This document shows positions 43,638 through 55,891 of a stretch of DNA of 64,000 nucleotides, piece after piece; position 1 is the first letter of the stretch; each line of letters begins with the position of its first letter. The stretch comes from Panagrolaimus kolymaensis (taxonomy: Eukaryota; Nematoda; Chromadorea; Rhabditida; Panagrolaimidae): positions 4,402,001 through 4,466,000 of the forward strand of contig JAJQJQ010000005.1 of assembly GCA_028622995.1 (NCBI GenBank), read 5' to 3'. The notes beneath the pieces were generated by a model. The model was not told where the DNA came from, did no database searches, and was given only the letters and a program-made list of their open reading frames with translations. The translations under genes and the position numbers were made by a program.

Positions 43638-46600
43638 ATGCTGACTCCTCGAAGAATATTAATATTATTTTTATTCTTTCTTCTTGTCATAGGTTTGTCT
43701 TTTATAACTTTTGGGATTCTTTTTATATCTTTGGACAACTTTAAGACTCTTTTTTGGGACCTATTTGAGCCGTTAACCTAGGTTGCTAGTTACAAACCAA
43801 TTTACATTGATCGTTATCTCATTAGTTTTAACTTTCGATTTTAATCAAGAAAAAAGAAATTTTGTTTGATGTTTGAAAAAACGCAATTAATTCTATTTTT
43901 CCGGATAATTTCTTCGCGTAATTCTCGAGAAATTGAAAGTTGCATAAAACCACTTTCAATTTTAAATAAATCCCCATTTTGCATGCTTAAGCAAGTCGAA
44001 AGTCATTTCGCTGCCGTCAAACCTTTTTGGGTCATTCAAAAAAGTGAAATAATGCATGCTCAGTCGAAAGCAACCAGCTGCAACAGCTGACACACGCACA
44101 CGCAACCGCCATATAATAACGCATATAAAAAATTTATTGTTCTTTTTTTTATTTGAGGGATTAAAATAAAAAAAATCAAATTTATGTTAAACTTTTCAAA
44201 TAACGATTGCTTTTTTTGAGAAAAAATCTGTTAAAAATTAATTTTATTTGATTTATCGCTATTCAATTTTTAATCAATTTCGAAAGAAGCTTTTTGCGGT
44301 CGTTTATTTATTTTTTTTTCGAACGAACGAACGTAGGATAAAACAAATGCAATTATTTTTTGATCTTTTAAGAAAGACAAAAAAGTTAGATCGTTGAATC
44401 CTTAGATGACGAAAAAGAAGCAATATAATAAAATAATTGAGTTCGTAGCGTTAAAAAATTACACAAAAAACACTTTTTTGAAATTTAAAAAAGGAGCAAA
44501 AATGGGATAATTTTTTGTTTGTCAAAATCACGTTGTAAATTCGTTTTTAAAAGCTTTCAAAAAACTTCTCTTTGCTGTTGGGGATCTAAACTAATTATAA
44601 ATGAATACATGCTTTCCTTTCAATTACAAACTCATTAATAAAAAAAGGTCGATCGTTGCTGATGTATTGTCAAGATCAAACCGATTGAAATCCGCAATAT
44701 TTTTTCTTTTTAACTTTGAAACAAACTCGTATTTCTTTTTTCCCGGAAGAGAGAAAAAAATATGATAGACAAAAAACCACTTTTGATTAAAAAAAAGATC
44801 TAAGTAATAATGAAAACTATTTCTTTAAAGACCGGTTAAAAATAAAGTTACCTTATTTAAGAATGACAAAAAATGGATAAAATCCTTTTCAAAAAATGTT
44901 TTTAAATTTAGCAAACATTGGGTTTGCTTACTGTAGCAGAAGCTTTTAATTTGCACATTTTTTGTTTGACCCTCAATTTAAAGCTTCGTATAAAAATCGT
45001 ACAAAAAAGAAACTCGTTTTTGATAAAAGTAAAACATATTTTTTTTTTATCGCTGATAAATAACTTGTCTTAATCGTTTTTTTTATTGTTGTGGTCCCTA
45101 AATTTTTAATGGCGCCAATAAACGAGTTTTCGATTATCTCATTAGCTTGTCCCTAAAACATATCATTGGATGACCACAGCTATTATGCAAACCTAATCAA
45201 CTTTTAAAAAAGGAGATTTTTATTACCGATTAAGATTTAAATTTGGGCGTTCAACAAAAAAAATGCAACAATTATTTTTTAGCAAAATTATAAAAAACAA
45301 AAAAGGGATATATATTTGTTAGCAAAAATTAATAATTCTCAAAATCAAATTTATTAGCTTTCTTTTAGGCGTCCGAACTGAGGGTGAAAATGATGTAGAT
45401 GTTGAGAGTTCAGGTGAAGAAGAATTCAAAGCTCCTGGAACTAATCCAAACAGCAATGACAAAGCACCCGGCACTAATCCTAAAGGTGATGATGGCATTG
45501 ACAATACCAAAAGTGAAAATGAAGAAGAAGAAGAAAGCAAAGAAGAGACATGTTTGGATAAACATGATTTATGCAAATTTTGGCAATCCATTGGTGAATG
45601 TGATTCAAACAAAGATTGGATGGTGGATCATTGCCCATTGAGTTGCGAAAAATGTAATGGAACCACAATTTGTATTGACCGACATCGACTTTGTCCATTT
45701 TGGGGTAGCATAAATGAATGTGAAACTAATGCAGTTTGGATGTTGAGTAATTGTGCAAAAACTTGTAAATCTTGCAAGGGAAAACCCATCAATGGTCAAA
45801 CTCTTCCAAGTAATGGAGAATTTAGAAAAAAGGATTGCACTTTTATTACCACTCAAGAAGGTAAAATTGAATCTTACAAAATTAGCTATATGTAAATATT
45901 ATTTTTAGATATCCTTCCTCGTCGAACAATATCCATTAATGATGTTCGCACTTCCAATGCCAATTTTGGTTGTGTTCCACCTTTGACTCCTCACAATTGT
46001 AAAAAGAATCTTTGTTATCATCTTCGATTTAGAACTTTCGATGGCACATGTAATAATCTTCAACAACCCCTATCTGGTGCAGCGTTCTCTCCCCTTATTC
46101 GCATTAAAGAACCTGTATATGATGATATATTTTCTGCTCCAACTTGTAGGTTTACAACTCATATTTTCCAAATAACTTTACCATTTTTTAGCATCATTAA
46201 ATAATTTGCGACCATCAGCTCGAGAAGCATCACGTTTGCTTTTAAGTTCAAGTGCAGAAATTACATCCAAATCAAATGCATTATTAATGCAATGGGGACA
46301 ATTTCTTGCTCATGATATGGCTAAGACTACCATGTTGAATAATCAACAATGCGCTGCTTGCACAGCTGCAAATGGAAAATGCTTTTCAGTTTTTCTTTCA
46401 AGATTAGATCCTACTTTTGGTAGATTCCAATGTTTGCCGGTTGCTCGATCAACTCCCGTTTGTGGCACTGGACAAGGTAGATTCCGTGAACAATACAATG
46501 AAAACACGGCTTTTCTTGATGGTTCCATGGTTAGTTTTAAAGCTATGAAATTCTTAAAAAAAATTACATCGCTGCTTTCAGATTTATGGTAGTTCAAGCC

Positions 46601-47847
46601 GAGATCAATTTTTATTCCGTCAAGGTGGTTTCCTCAAAACTAATATACTTCGTGGAAGAGTTTTCCCTCCAATTGATTCATCACAAAATATTGTTGCTGG
46701 CGATGATAGAGCTAATATTTTTGTTGGCCTCGCTGCCCTTCATACTCTTTTTGTTCGTGAACATAATCGAGTTGCAATAATTCTTCAAAGAATCAACGAA
46801 CATTGGGTAAATTTAGTATTTATTTTTACTTTTAAAATTCATTAAATTATAGGACCAAGATCGAATTTTCCAAGAAACGCGTAGAATTATTGGTGCAGTT
46901 TTACAAAAAATTACTTACGATGAATATCTTCCAAGAGTTCTTGGACGAGACTTTAAAGATTTAATTGGCAAATATCATGGATATAATGATCAAATCGATC
47001 CTTCCATTGCTAATGAATTCACTGGATGCGCTTTTCGTTTTGGACATGGAATGATTCAAGAATTTTATCCTTTCTTAAATTCATCATTTGATCAAGTTGG
47101 TGGAATTCCATTCAATGAAGGAATGTTTAAAAGTACTCATATGTGAGTTTCTTTGCTATATATTGGTTAATAGTAACTATAATTTTAGTATTAATAATGG
47201 CATTGATCCATTAATGAGAGGTTTAATGACTTTACCAGCAAAAATGCCCCAAAGATTAACGAATGCTGTAACAGAAAAAATCTTCGGAAATTCTGATTTA
47301 GGTTCAATTAATATTCAACGCGGTCGCGATCATGGAATTCCTGGATATGTTGCATGGAGAAAAATGTGTAAATTACCTGAAGTTAAAACTTTTGATGATT
47401 TGAATTCCACAATTTCGAATGCAATTGTTCGAAGCAATTTAAAACTTTTATATAAACACGTTGGTAAGTAACTCCATGTTAATTAAAGATCTTAAACATT
47501 GATTGTTTTTTTTTTCTTCAGAAAACATTGATATGTATGTTGGAAGCTTGTTAGAAGACCCAATTGAAGGAGCATTAATCGGACCAACCTTAGCATGCAT
47601 TATTGGAAGACAATTCAGACATTTAAGAGATGGAGATAGATTTTATTATGAAAATACCGAAATTTTCACTGAAGCTCAGATAAAAGAAATTCAAAAAACT
47701 TCTTTGAGAAGAATCCTCTGTGATGCTGGAGAAAATATGAAACAAGTACCTCGAAGTGCTTTTGATCAAACTAAAGAACCTGGTGATTTGGTTGATTGTG
47801 AACGATTGCAATCACCCAATTGGAAAGTATGGAAAGAGGAAATATAG
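43638..47847 (+). CDS. Secreted ShKT-domain heme peroxidase (MLT-7/SKPO type)
   Basis: Eight exons: 43638-43692, 45369-45860, 45909-46145, 46192-46529, 46582-46806, 46853-47142, 47189-47463 and 47522-47847, 745 residues. Exon 1 is a signal peptide ([19 protein letters not shown]). A Glu/Asp-rich spacer with an APGTNP repeat precedes two six-cysteine ShKT domains, starting CLDKHDLC at about residue 80 and CIDRHRLC at about 120. An animal heme peroxidase domain follows: distal His in [10 protein letters not shown] (about 302), catalytic Arg in FVREHNR (about 432), proximal His in FRFGHGMIQ (about 514), and [14 protein letters not shown]. Such secreted enzymes cross-link cuticle tyrosines during moulting or act in host defence. 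ShKT-peroxidase order matches nematode MLT-7 and SKPO proteins. I cannot separate these orthologs. The first intron is 1676 bp. Confidence 0.93.
44075..44089. promoter_or_regulatory. Paired E-boxes in the peroxidase first intron
   Basis: Two CAGCTG motifs (44075-44080 and 44084-44089) lie three bases apart in a GC-richer island followed by CACACGCACACGCAACCGCC. This stands out inside an otherwise AT-rich 1.7-kb intron and is a candidate bHLH-bound enhancer. Confidence 0.4.
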
Positions 47848-48884
47848 ATTTTTTTAAAGATAAATGTTTTTAATTGTTTTTTTATTTTCTGTATATTTTT
47901 GTAATTTCATGTCAAGCAACATTCCTTCGATTCTCATTTTTTTATCAATATGCTACAAGAGTACTATTATTGTATTTTTTTTATCTTTTAAATCTGAATT
48001 TATGCCATATATTTTCTTTCATTTCATTGTAAGCTTTCGAGAGTAGAAAATTAATAATTGTGTTTTTATCACTAAAATTTGTTTTTAAAATAAAGATTAA
48101 AAAGTTTAGTTATTGCATTTTTGATGGAATCACGTTTATTCAAAAAAACAGTGCTAACAGAGTTATCTGATCTAACACAAAAAATGCATTTTTCTTTGTT
48201 CACGTGAGAATCACACATTTTTTCAACTTTTTAATATTTTGTTTAATAATATTAAATAGAAACATTAACCAAGAATTTTTTCTTGTCCCATGTGTTAGAC
48301 AGCAACCAAGCTAAAGTATCAAAAAACAACCAAAAAACAACAAAAAGGTTGATTTTTAAGAACAATTTAACGTAAGAAAGAATATGATCATCGATCGGTA
48401 AGAAAAGAAATGCACCAATCATTACCAAAGTTTTTTTTAATGAGGAGAGAGAGAGAGAGAGGGCATACATAATATTTATTTACTGATTGATCATCATTTC
48501 CTTTGAGTGACCAAAGAAGACCCACACAAACAAAACATAACATAAAAAAGAACAAGAAAAATGAATGGCAAAAGAGAAATAAATTTTTTTTGCTGCTGCT
48601 TGCTTATTTTTTCTTATTCGTTCTTTTCTTGAATAGTAACTTTTGCTCTCGCGAAAAAAAGAAAAAGAAGACCCAAGAATTTTTTGATTTGGTTTAACAT
48701 TTTTTTTGTTTACATCTTTCATTTTTTTATAACGGAAGGAAAAGAAAAAGAAGAAGAAAAGAGATAAAATTGATTATCGTTGTCAATAAACATCACAACA
48801 AAAAATCTATCTCTCTTTTTTCATTCAAACTAATTAAATTTATTTTTCCTTATTTGTTTACTTCTGCACTTTTTTTCTTTAAAA
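47848..48884. other. Intergenic region between peroxidase and debranching enzyme
   Basis: About 1 kb of AT-rich sequence. It contains the peroxidase 3' end and a (GA)n microsatellite at about 48445-48462. A polypyrimidine tract (CTTCTGCACTTTTTTTCTTT) lies just before the downstream ATG. No further gene is supported. Confidence 0.5.
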
Positions 48885-51800
48885 ATGGCGGCTCCAACAA
48901 TTTTGTGTATTGAACTAAATGAAGGTGAAAGATTGGAATCTACAATTTTTCGAATACAAAAAGGTTAGAATTAATCTTATTTTTTTAAAGCTGCTGCTTA
49001 CTTATAAGTTATTTTTATTTTTCTAGATTGGATTATTCGGTTCACACTTGGCAAAAATCTTTACGCAAAAAATGTTCGACTTTCCATTCAACCTGGAAAT
49101 CAAGAATATACCTTTCCCGAACCTAAAAAGTTATCTGAATTTGATGTTTATGTTGAATTTACTTGTGATCAATTTGGTTCCTTCCGGTAAAAGAGATGCT
49201 AGCTTAAAGAATTTAACTTATTTAATGTTTATTTTAGATATGAATTTTTCCTTGAAGGTTCTCAAATTTCTTCCGGTGATGGATATTTCCATGTTGTGCC
49301 AGAATGGAATATTGCGGGTGGAAAGAAACTTTCTTTAAACTCTTTGAGTTGTGTTACACATTTGGCAAAACTGTTGGGTCCATTAAATGAATGGAAATCA
49401 CGACTTGAAGTTGCTTATAAAGCTGGATATAATTGCATTCATTTAACTCCTATTCAAACTTTGGGAATTTCTAATAGCAGGTTTGTGGTTTTAAATCATT
49501 CACTTTATATTCGAAAGCAATAATTTTAAGTTATTCAATTGCGGATTATCAAAAGCTTAATCCCGCATTTGGATCAAAATCAGATTTTAATGATGTTCAA
49601 AAACTTGTTAATGAACTTGAAAATGAATGGGGAATGATTTTTGTTCAAGATGTGGTTTGGAATCATGCAGCACGAAATTCTAAATGGCTTCAAGTAATTC
49701 CCATAAACCTTATCGGACTCTTTATCATTTTTTGTTGTTATAGGAACACCCTGAATGCGCGTATAACTGTCGAAATTCTCCTCATCTTCGACCCGCTTAC
49801 ATTCTCGATCGAGCACTTTATCATTTTTCTACAGCTATTTCTGAAGGAAAATATGCTGATCGTGGACTTCCTGATGTTATTGATTCCGATGACCACCTTG
49901 GAGCTTTGGCTCACATTCTTCGAACGGATCTTTTACCTTCACTAAAACTTTATGAATTCTTTCAAATTGGAGTAGAAAATTCTATGGAATCTCTTCGACA
50001 AAGTCTTGGAGAAGGCTCATTTCATACAATGGATGATGGAAGTACCAAATTAGAAGTAGTTCAAGATCCAGAATTTCATCGATTTGGAAGTTCAATAAAT
50101 CTTGATTCAGCTAAACGAATGTTTGTTTCAAGAATGTAAGCCTTTAAAGTTTAGAGATTCAAAATCATAATAATAATTTTAGAAGTTATAATCGTGGAAA
50201 CGTTGCCGAAGAAGAACGTATCTTTGGAGAAATTCGACAAGAACTTCTTGAAATTAATCGAAATATTGAAAATAATTTGCAAGGAACCAATGATGCTATT
50301 GTTAATGCCGTTCTTGGACATGTTCATTATGAACGAGTCGCTGGACATGGACCTAGATTAGGAAAAGTTACTGAATTAGCTCCATTGCTAACAAAGTAAA
50401 TTTTAAAATCTTATTTTAAAAAACAAAATGGTCATAAAATTTTTTAGTTACTTCTTGTATCCATTTGATACCACTAAAGTTGAAGAAGATGAAGAACATG
50501 CTTTTGATTCTGAGAAAAGCAAATATCTCATGGCTTGTAATGGTTGGGTTATGGGTGATGATCCAATGAATAATTTTGCTGTGTATCCATCACAAGTAAA
50601 CATTTTCGGTGTTGGAATATTTTTTTTTTCAAATTCAACTTTTAGGTTTATCTTCGACGTGAAATTATTTGTTGGGGTGATTGTGTCAAACTTAATTATG
50701 GTCGAAAACCCTCTGATTGTCCATATCTTTGGGAATACATGACAAAATACACTGTACAATGTGCAAAATTATTCCATGGTTTTCGAATTGATAATTGTCA
50801 TAGTACTCCAATTCATGTGGCTGAATATTTGCTTGGAAAAGCGAGAGAAGTTCGACCACATTTATATGTGGTGGCTGAACTTTTTACAGGTTCAGAACAA
50901 ATTGATCATATTTTTGTTAATCGTTTGGGAATTACATCTCTTATTCGAGGTAAATAGCTTTAAAAGTCAATTTTAAAAGAGAAATATTCGTTTTAAATTT
51001 CAGAAGCCCAAAATTCTCCTGACAGCAATGAACAAGGTCGATTGGTATATCGATATGGTGGAGATCCAGTTGGAGCTTTTCGTTCAAAAGCAACTCGACC
51101 AGCACCAGAATCAGTTGCGCATGCATTATTTTTTGATCAAACTCATGATAATCCTCCACCATCCCAAAAACGCACCGTATATGACCATGTCCCAACTGCA
51201 GCTATGACTTCAATAGCTTATTGTTCCAGTGGTTCAACACGCGGTTATGATGAATTTATTCCATATCGAATTGATGTTGTTCAAGAAACACGCCTTTATG
51301 CAACATGGCCTGAAGTTGATGAACTTGGTGGTGGAATGGTTAAAGCTCGAAAATTATTCAACGATATGCATTTTGAACTTTGTGCTAAAGGATATACTGA
51401 ACTTTTTGTGGATCAAATTAATCCCGATGTTGTGGCAGTAACTAGACATAATCCAATCACTCATGAATCAGTTTTGGTTATTTCACATTGTGCATTTGGC
51501 GAATTTAAATGGAGTCCCGAAGTACGACCCATTAATATTGCAGATGATATTGCAGAAATTATTTTTGAAGTTAAAACTGTTGAACGACCCAAAGATGCTC
51601 TGGGTGGAAGTGGAGATCCTGGAAAAGATTATCTCACGGGTGATACTCGATATGCAGTAGAAATATATGAAAATGTTCCCTTTGATAAATGTGGAGCAGT
51701 ATCAATTGAAAATAATAACATTTCTTTTAAATTGTTCCCTTCTGGATCAGTTGTAGCTTTCAAGTAAGCTATCATTTTAAAACTTATTATTTTACAATAA

Positions 51801-54030
51801 TCGTTTTTAGAATTAATCCTAAACCATCCACGGTTGAATCATGTGAAAAAATTGAAGCTCTTGTTGCTAATGATACAATTTCACAAGAACTCAAAAATCT
51901 CATTGAACCTCTTTCACTTCAAAAATTAAATTTTATTTTATTCCGTTGTGAAAAAGAAGATTTATCTGAATTTGGTGAAGGCGCATATGAATTAGCAAAT
52001 GTTGGAAAATTTATTTATTGCGGTTTAGAAGGAATTTATCCTGTAATTAAACGAATTCAAGCCACCAATGATTTAGGCCATCCATTATGTTCAAATTTAA
52101 GAGATGGTCATTGGTTATGTGATTATATTGTTCGACGATTGAAAAGGCTTCCAGAGATTGAAAAAATTGCCGATATTTTTGATTCATCTCTTGGATTATT
52201 GAGAGATGTTCCCCATTTTTTGAGACCTTGTTATTTTGAATTAATTTTTACATATTTGCGTAACGCTGTTGTTGAAGTTGCCCTTCAAAAACTTAAGTAA
52301 GCATTTTTAAGAACTTTTTATGCCGTAAAATTTAATATTTTGCATTACTCAAGAAACTGCCTCATGTACATTTTTTTATTAAAGCATTTTTATTTTCTAG
52401 CTTCTCTGCATTTGCCGAAACTCAACTATCTCGTCAACTTGCCTTAAATTCTATTGCCTTTCTTGCTGATATTGCTTCAGCTCGATTACCTCCAATTGAA
52501 AAACCTGTTTTACCAAATGGAGATTCTCAACCTAATTCATTAGCCGCTGGCCTTCCACATTTTTCTGAAGGAATTTGGCGTAATTGGGGTCGAGATACTT
52601 TTATTGCTTTACCTGGACTTCTTTTATCCACTGGCCGTTATGATGATGCAAAAAATATTATCCTTGCTTTTGGTGGAGCTCTTCGCCATGGCCTCATTCC
52701 TAATCTTCTCGGCGAAGGAAAATGTTCAAGATATAATTGTCGCGATGCTGTATGGTTTTGGTTATCAGCTATCGTGCAATATATCGAAAAAGCACCTAAA
52801 GGAGAAGAAATCCTCAAAACTTTAGTAGCAAGAATTTATTCTCATGATGATTCAGAATATGGTGAAATTAAGGTAAATAACAAGTTAGTTATCATTTTAA
52901 ATATTTCTTAATTTTTAGACTGAAGAACTTCATGAAACCATGTATGAAGCCCTTCAAAGACATTATGAAGGCATTTCATTCAGAGAAAGAAATGCTGGGC
53001 ATCAAATTGATGAACAAATGAATGATGAAGGATTTAATGTTACAGCTAAAATTAACCACAAAACTGGATTTGTTGAAGGTGGAAATGTTACGAATTGTAA
53101 GTCTTGAGTTTTTGAAACTTCTGTGGCCAAGGCTATCCTTCCAAATTATTTTAATTTGCAGGTGGCACATGGATGGACAAGATGGGATCTAGCGCTCATG
53201 CTGGAAATAAGGGACTTCCTGCAACACCCAGAGATGGTGCCGCAGTCGAACTTCAAGGGTTGGCCTTATTTGTAGCAGAAAACCTCGATAAATTGCATTC
53301 AAAGGGTGTTTTCCCATATGATGGACTTCATAATGAAGGTGTGTAACTATCTTGTGGTGGACTTCGTAATAAAAACTTATTTTTAGGTCGAGATAAGCAT
53401 TTAACATGGACAGAATGGGCGAAGCTTATTCGTCAAAATTTCCTTGAACAATTTTACGTTTCTGATAAAACTGAACACGAACTCGTAAATAAACGAAACA
53501 TTGTTAAAGATTCTGTTGGTTCATCCCAAAAATTCACTGATTTTCAACTACGTCCTAATTTCTGCATAACTCTCAGCCTTGTCCCCGATATTTTACCACC
53601 CGAAGAAGCATGGAAATCTCTTCAAATGGCCTCAAAAATTTTACTTGGTCCACTTGGAATTAAAACTCTCGATCCTAGTGATTGGGCTTATAATGGAAAT
53701 TATTTTAATGATGATCAATCATCCAATAAACAAACAGCAAATGGATGGAATTACCACCAAGGACCTGAATGGCTTTGGGTTGCTGGAACATTCCTTCGTG
53801 CGTTTATTCGAGTTGCAGAAAAACTTGGTGATACTGAAAAGCATGAAGCTATGGCGGTAATTAAAGATAAACTTTATGCATATAAAAAGCATATTTCAAC
53901 AAGTGATTGGAGATCTCTTCCTGAATTAACCAATAAAGATGGAGCCTTTTGCCCTGGTAGTTGCCCCGCACAAGCTTGGTCAATTGGTTGCTTGATTGAA
54001 GCCATCGAAGCTGTTAAAAATAGTTTTTAG
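48885..54030 (+). CDS. AGL: Glycogen debranching enzyme (4-alpha-glucanotransferase / amylo-alpha-1,6-glucosidase)
   Basis: Cytosolic bifunctional enzyme that moves maltotriose from glycogen branches, then hydrolyses the alpha-1,6 glucose. Fourteen exons: 48885-48963, 49027-49186, 49238-49480, 49531-49693, 49744-50135, 50183-50395, 50448-50595, 50646-50949, 51004-51763, 51811-52296, 52401-52872, 52919-53096, 53162-53338 and 53387-54030, 1472 residues, the family size. The GH13-type half shows [15 protein letters not shown] (about 195), the nucleophile in [10 protein letters not shown] (about 515) and the acid/base in [14 protein letters not shown] (about 550). The GH133 glucosidase half shows [15 protein letters not shown] (about 1045), [11 protein letters not shown] and [17 protein letters not shown] (about 1382). 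Introns are about 45-60 bp, apart from one of 104 bp. No breaks seen. Confidence 0.97.
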
Positions 54031-54147
54031 AGATTTTTGATAGATTTTTATTTTTGTATTTATTTTCATATGAAATATTAAATTAATAAAGAAATATTTA
54101 TAAAAGTTATTTGCAATACTTTGGAAAAAATATCGGTAACTTTTGGA

Positions 54148-55431
54148 TTATCTTTGAATATTTCTTGCAAGATGAGTATTAATACTAGTCCCAGTGCTGC
54201 TATCAATTGGGATAATAGGAGTAACAGTTTGATATTTTTTTAAACATGGCAATTTTTTGACAATTTCAATAGTATATTTTGAAGTAAAAGTTCGATAAGG
54301 TTGAACAAACCCTATCGTCAAAATCGTATTTGAAATTGAATATAAATTTAACCACATTAAACCAATCATTCCAGAAGTTCGACGAAATTTTAAATTAAAA
54401 AGCATTGCTGCAATACTAGCAGATACTGGAAAAATAATAAATACAATAGGATTTGTAATCTAAAAATTAATTTTGATTTCAAGGATAACGAAAGTGGAAA
54501 AGAGACTTGTAAAAAGAGTAAAATAGTAAGCTGACGATGTAAATTATAAGTTCGAGAAGAAAAACTTGAAGCATTTTGGCGTAAAATTTTAAGAATTTTA
54601 AATGCAGTTAAATATGAAATAATTTCCGATACAATAAATCCCCCAATAATTAAATACATATCAAATCCAACTTTCATTGAATCTTTGTCCATCCACATTA
54701 AAACAGAATCAGACTGAACATCATTAAAAGTGCCAGGATAAGAATCATTATAAACTTTCATCAAAGCTGGAATGTCCTAAACAAAAATTTATTGAGAGCA
54801 GAAATTTAAAAGTTGTATATTTTCATATCAGCCATAAAAGCAAAAAACGGAATAGCAAATAAAAAGCTAAGCAAAGTTCCGAATGCAATGGTGGCTGCAA
54901 CAACCTTTTTATTTACGAGCAAATCATGCCATTTTTGATTTGGTAAAACTATCGTTACTCGATAAATGAGGCAATAATCTTGAGAACTAATAATATTTAC
55001 AACACAATATACAACCATCATAACCTAAAACGAATTTATTTACTTTAAATTACACCCTAAAACTATTAAATTTACAGAAAATTTAATAATATATTCGCCA
55101 TATTGTTGTCCCATGGAATCTTTGAGTGCGAAATATGCATCCCGAGCTAAACCTTGAATAATGCAACCTGTTCCAGGAAAAAACATTCGTGGAATAACTA
55201 TAATTCCAACCATAAATGAAAAGCACATATCCCAAAACTAAAAAATTAAAATTTATAGCAAATGTGATTTTTTTGAGCAGATTCTACCGTATATAATAAT
55301 AAAAACCATCGATATTCTGACATACTTTTAGGTGTTACGCCAATAATTAAAGCTATAGTATAAAGTTGAAATATCATGGATGATCCAGTTATTCCAACTA
55401 ACACCGCATCATAAGGTTCAGCGATTAACAT
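54148..55431 (-). CDS. Srh-like nematode chemoreceptor GPCR (possible pseudogene)
   Basis: Seven-helix chemoreceptor of the nematode Str superfamily. PKSMSEYRWFLLLYTFWDMC between TM1 and TM2 is typical of Srh (or Sri) receptors. Exons by phase: 55431-55288, 55237-55076, 55024-54824, 54776-54507 and 54459-54148, 362 residues. The ATG at 55431 follows AAATTTAAG directly, and the frame upstream has only GTG. Further hallmarks are YRVTIVLPNQKW and LTILLFLQITNPIVFIIFPV in late helices and a Pro/Thr/Ser tail. Oddity: between exons 3 and 4 the acceptor TTTGTTTAG is good and the phases agree, but no GT occurs at or near the expected donor after GCT GAT ATG. Exon 4 also uses a weak donor (GTCTCT). The gene may therefore be dying or use a non-canonical donor. 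It converges on the debranching-enzyme gene with a 117-bp gap. Confidence 0.75.
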
Positions 55432-55891
55432 CTTAAATTTAATCAGAAAATGAAGTGTCTTTTTTATTTCGAATATGTATGCAATAAAATGGCGTATTTT
55501 TTCCACTAACCTTCCAACTAATATTTCTAGTATTTTTAATTTTATTTTTTATTTTAAAGTTTACTGGCAACTTTCGAAGAATAAAGTTGATTCAACCTTT
55601 AAAAAATGGCAGGTGAAAGTTTTAAAAAAATAATTCAACTTCAAGTGTAAGAAGAAACATCTGCTTTGATTGTTGCAGTCTTATGTCTTTTGATTTTATT
55701 AACAAGACTTATTGGTTTAAGTCTCTTGAAAATGACGATGTGCTTTTTATTAATCATCAAAAATAGTATCAAAAATGTAAGCTTTCTTTGTGAAGCCTAT
55801 TGCATTAATAAAATTATGTACAATTCTAAAATTAAATCATATTTTGGTGAATTTTGTGATATTTTATTTGTGGTATAAAAAAACAATAAAA
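55432..55891. other. Spacer between the chemoreceptor and nucleoside transporter genes
   Basis: 460 bp. It includes a plus-strand mini-ORF (55606 to 55766) that would need a 32-nt intron to read 42 codons. I do not support it as a gene with confidence. Otherwise it should hold the chemoreceptor promoter and the 3' UTR of the transporter. Confidence 0.4.
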
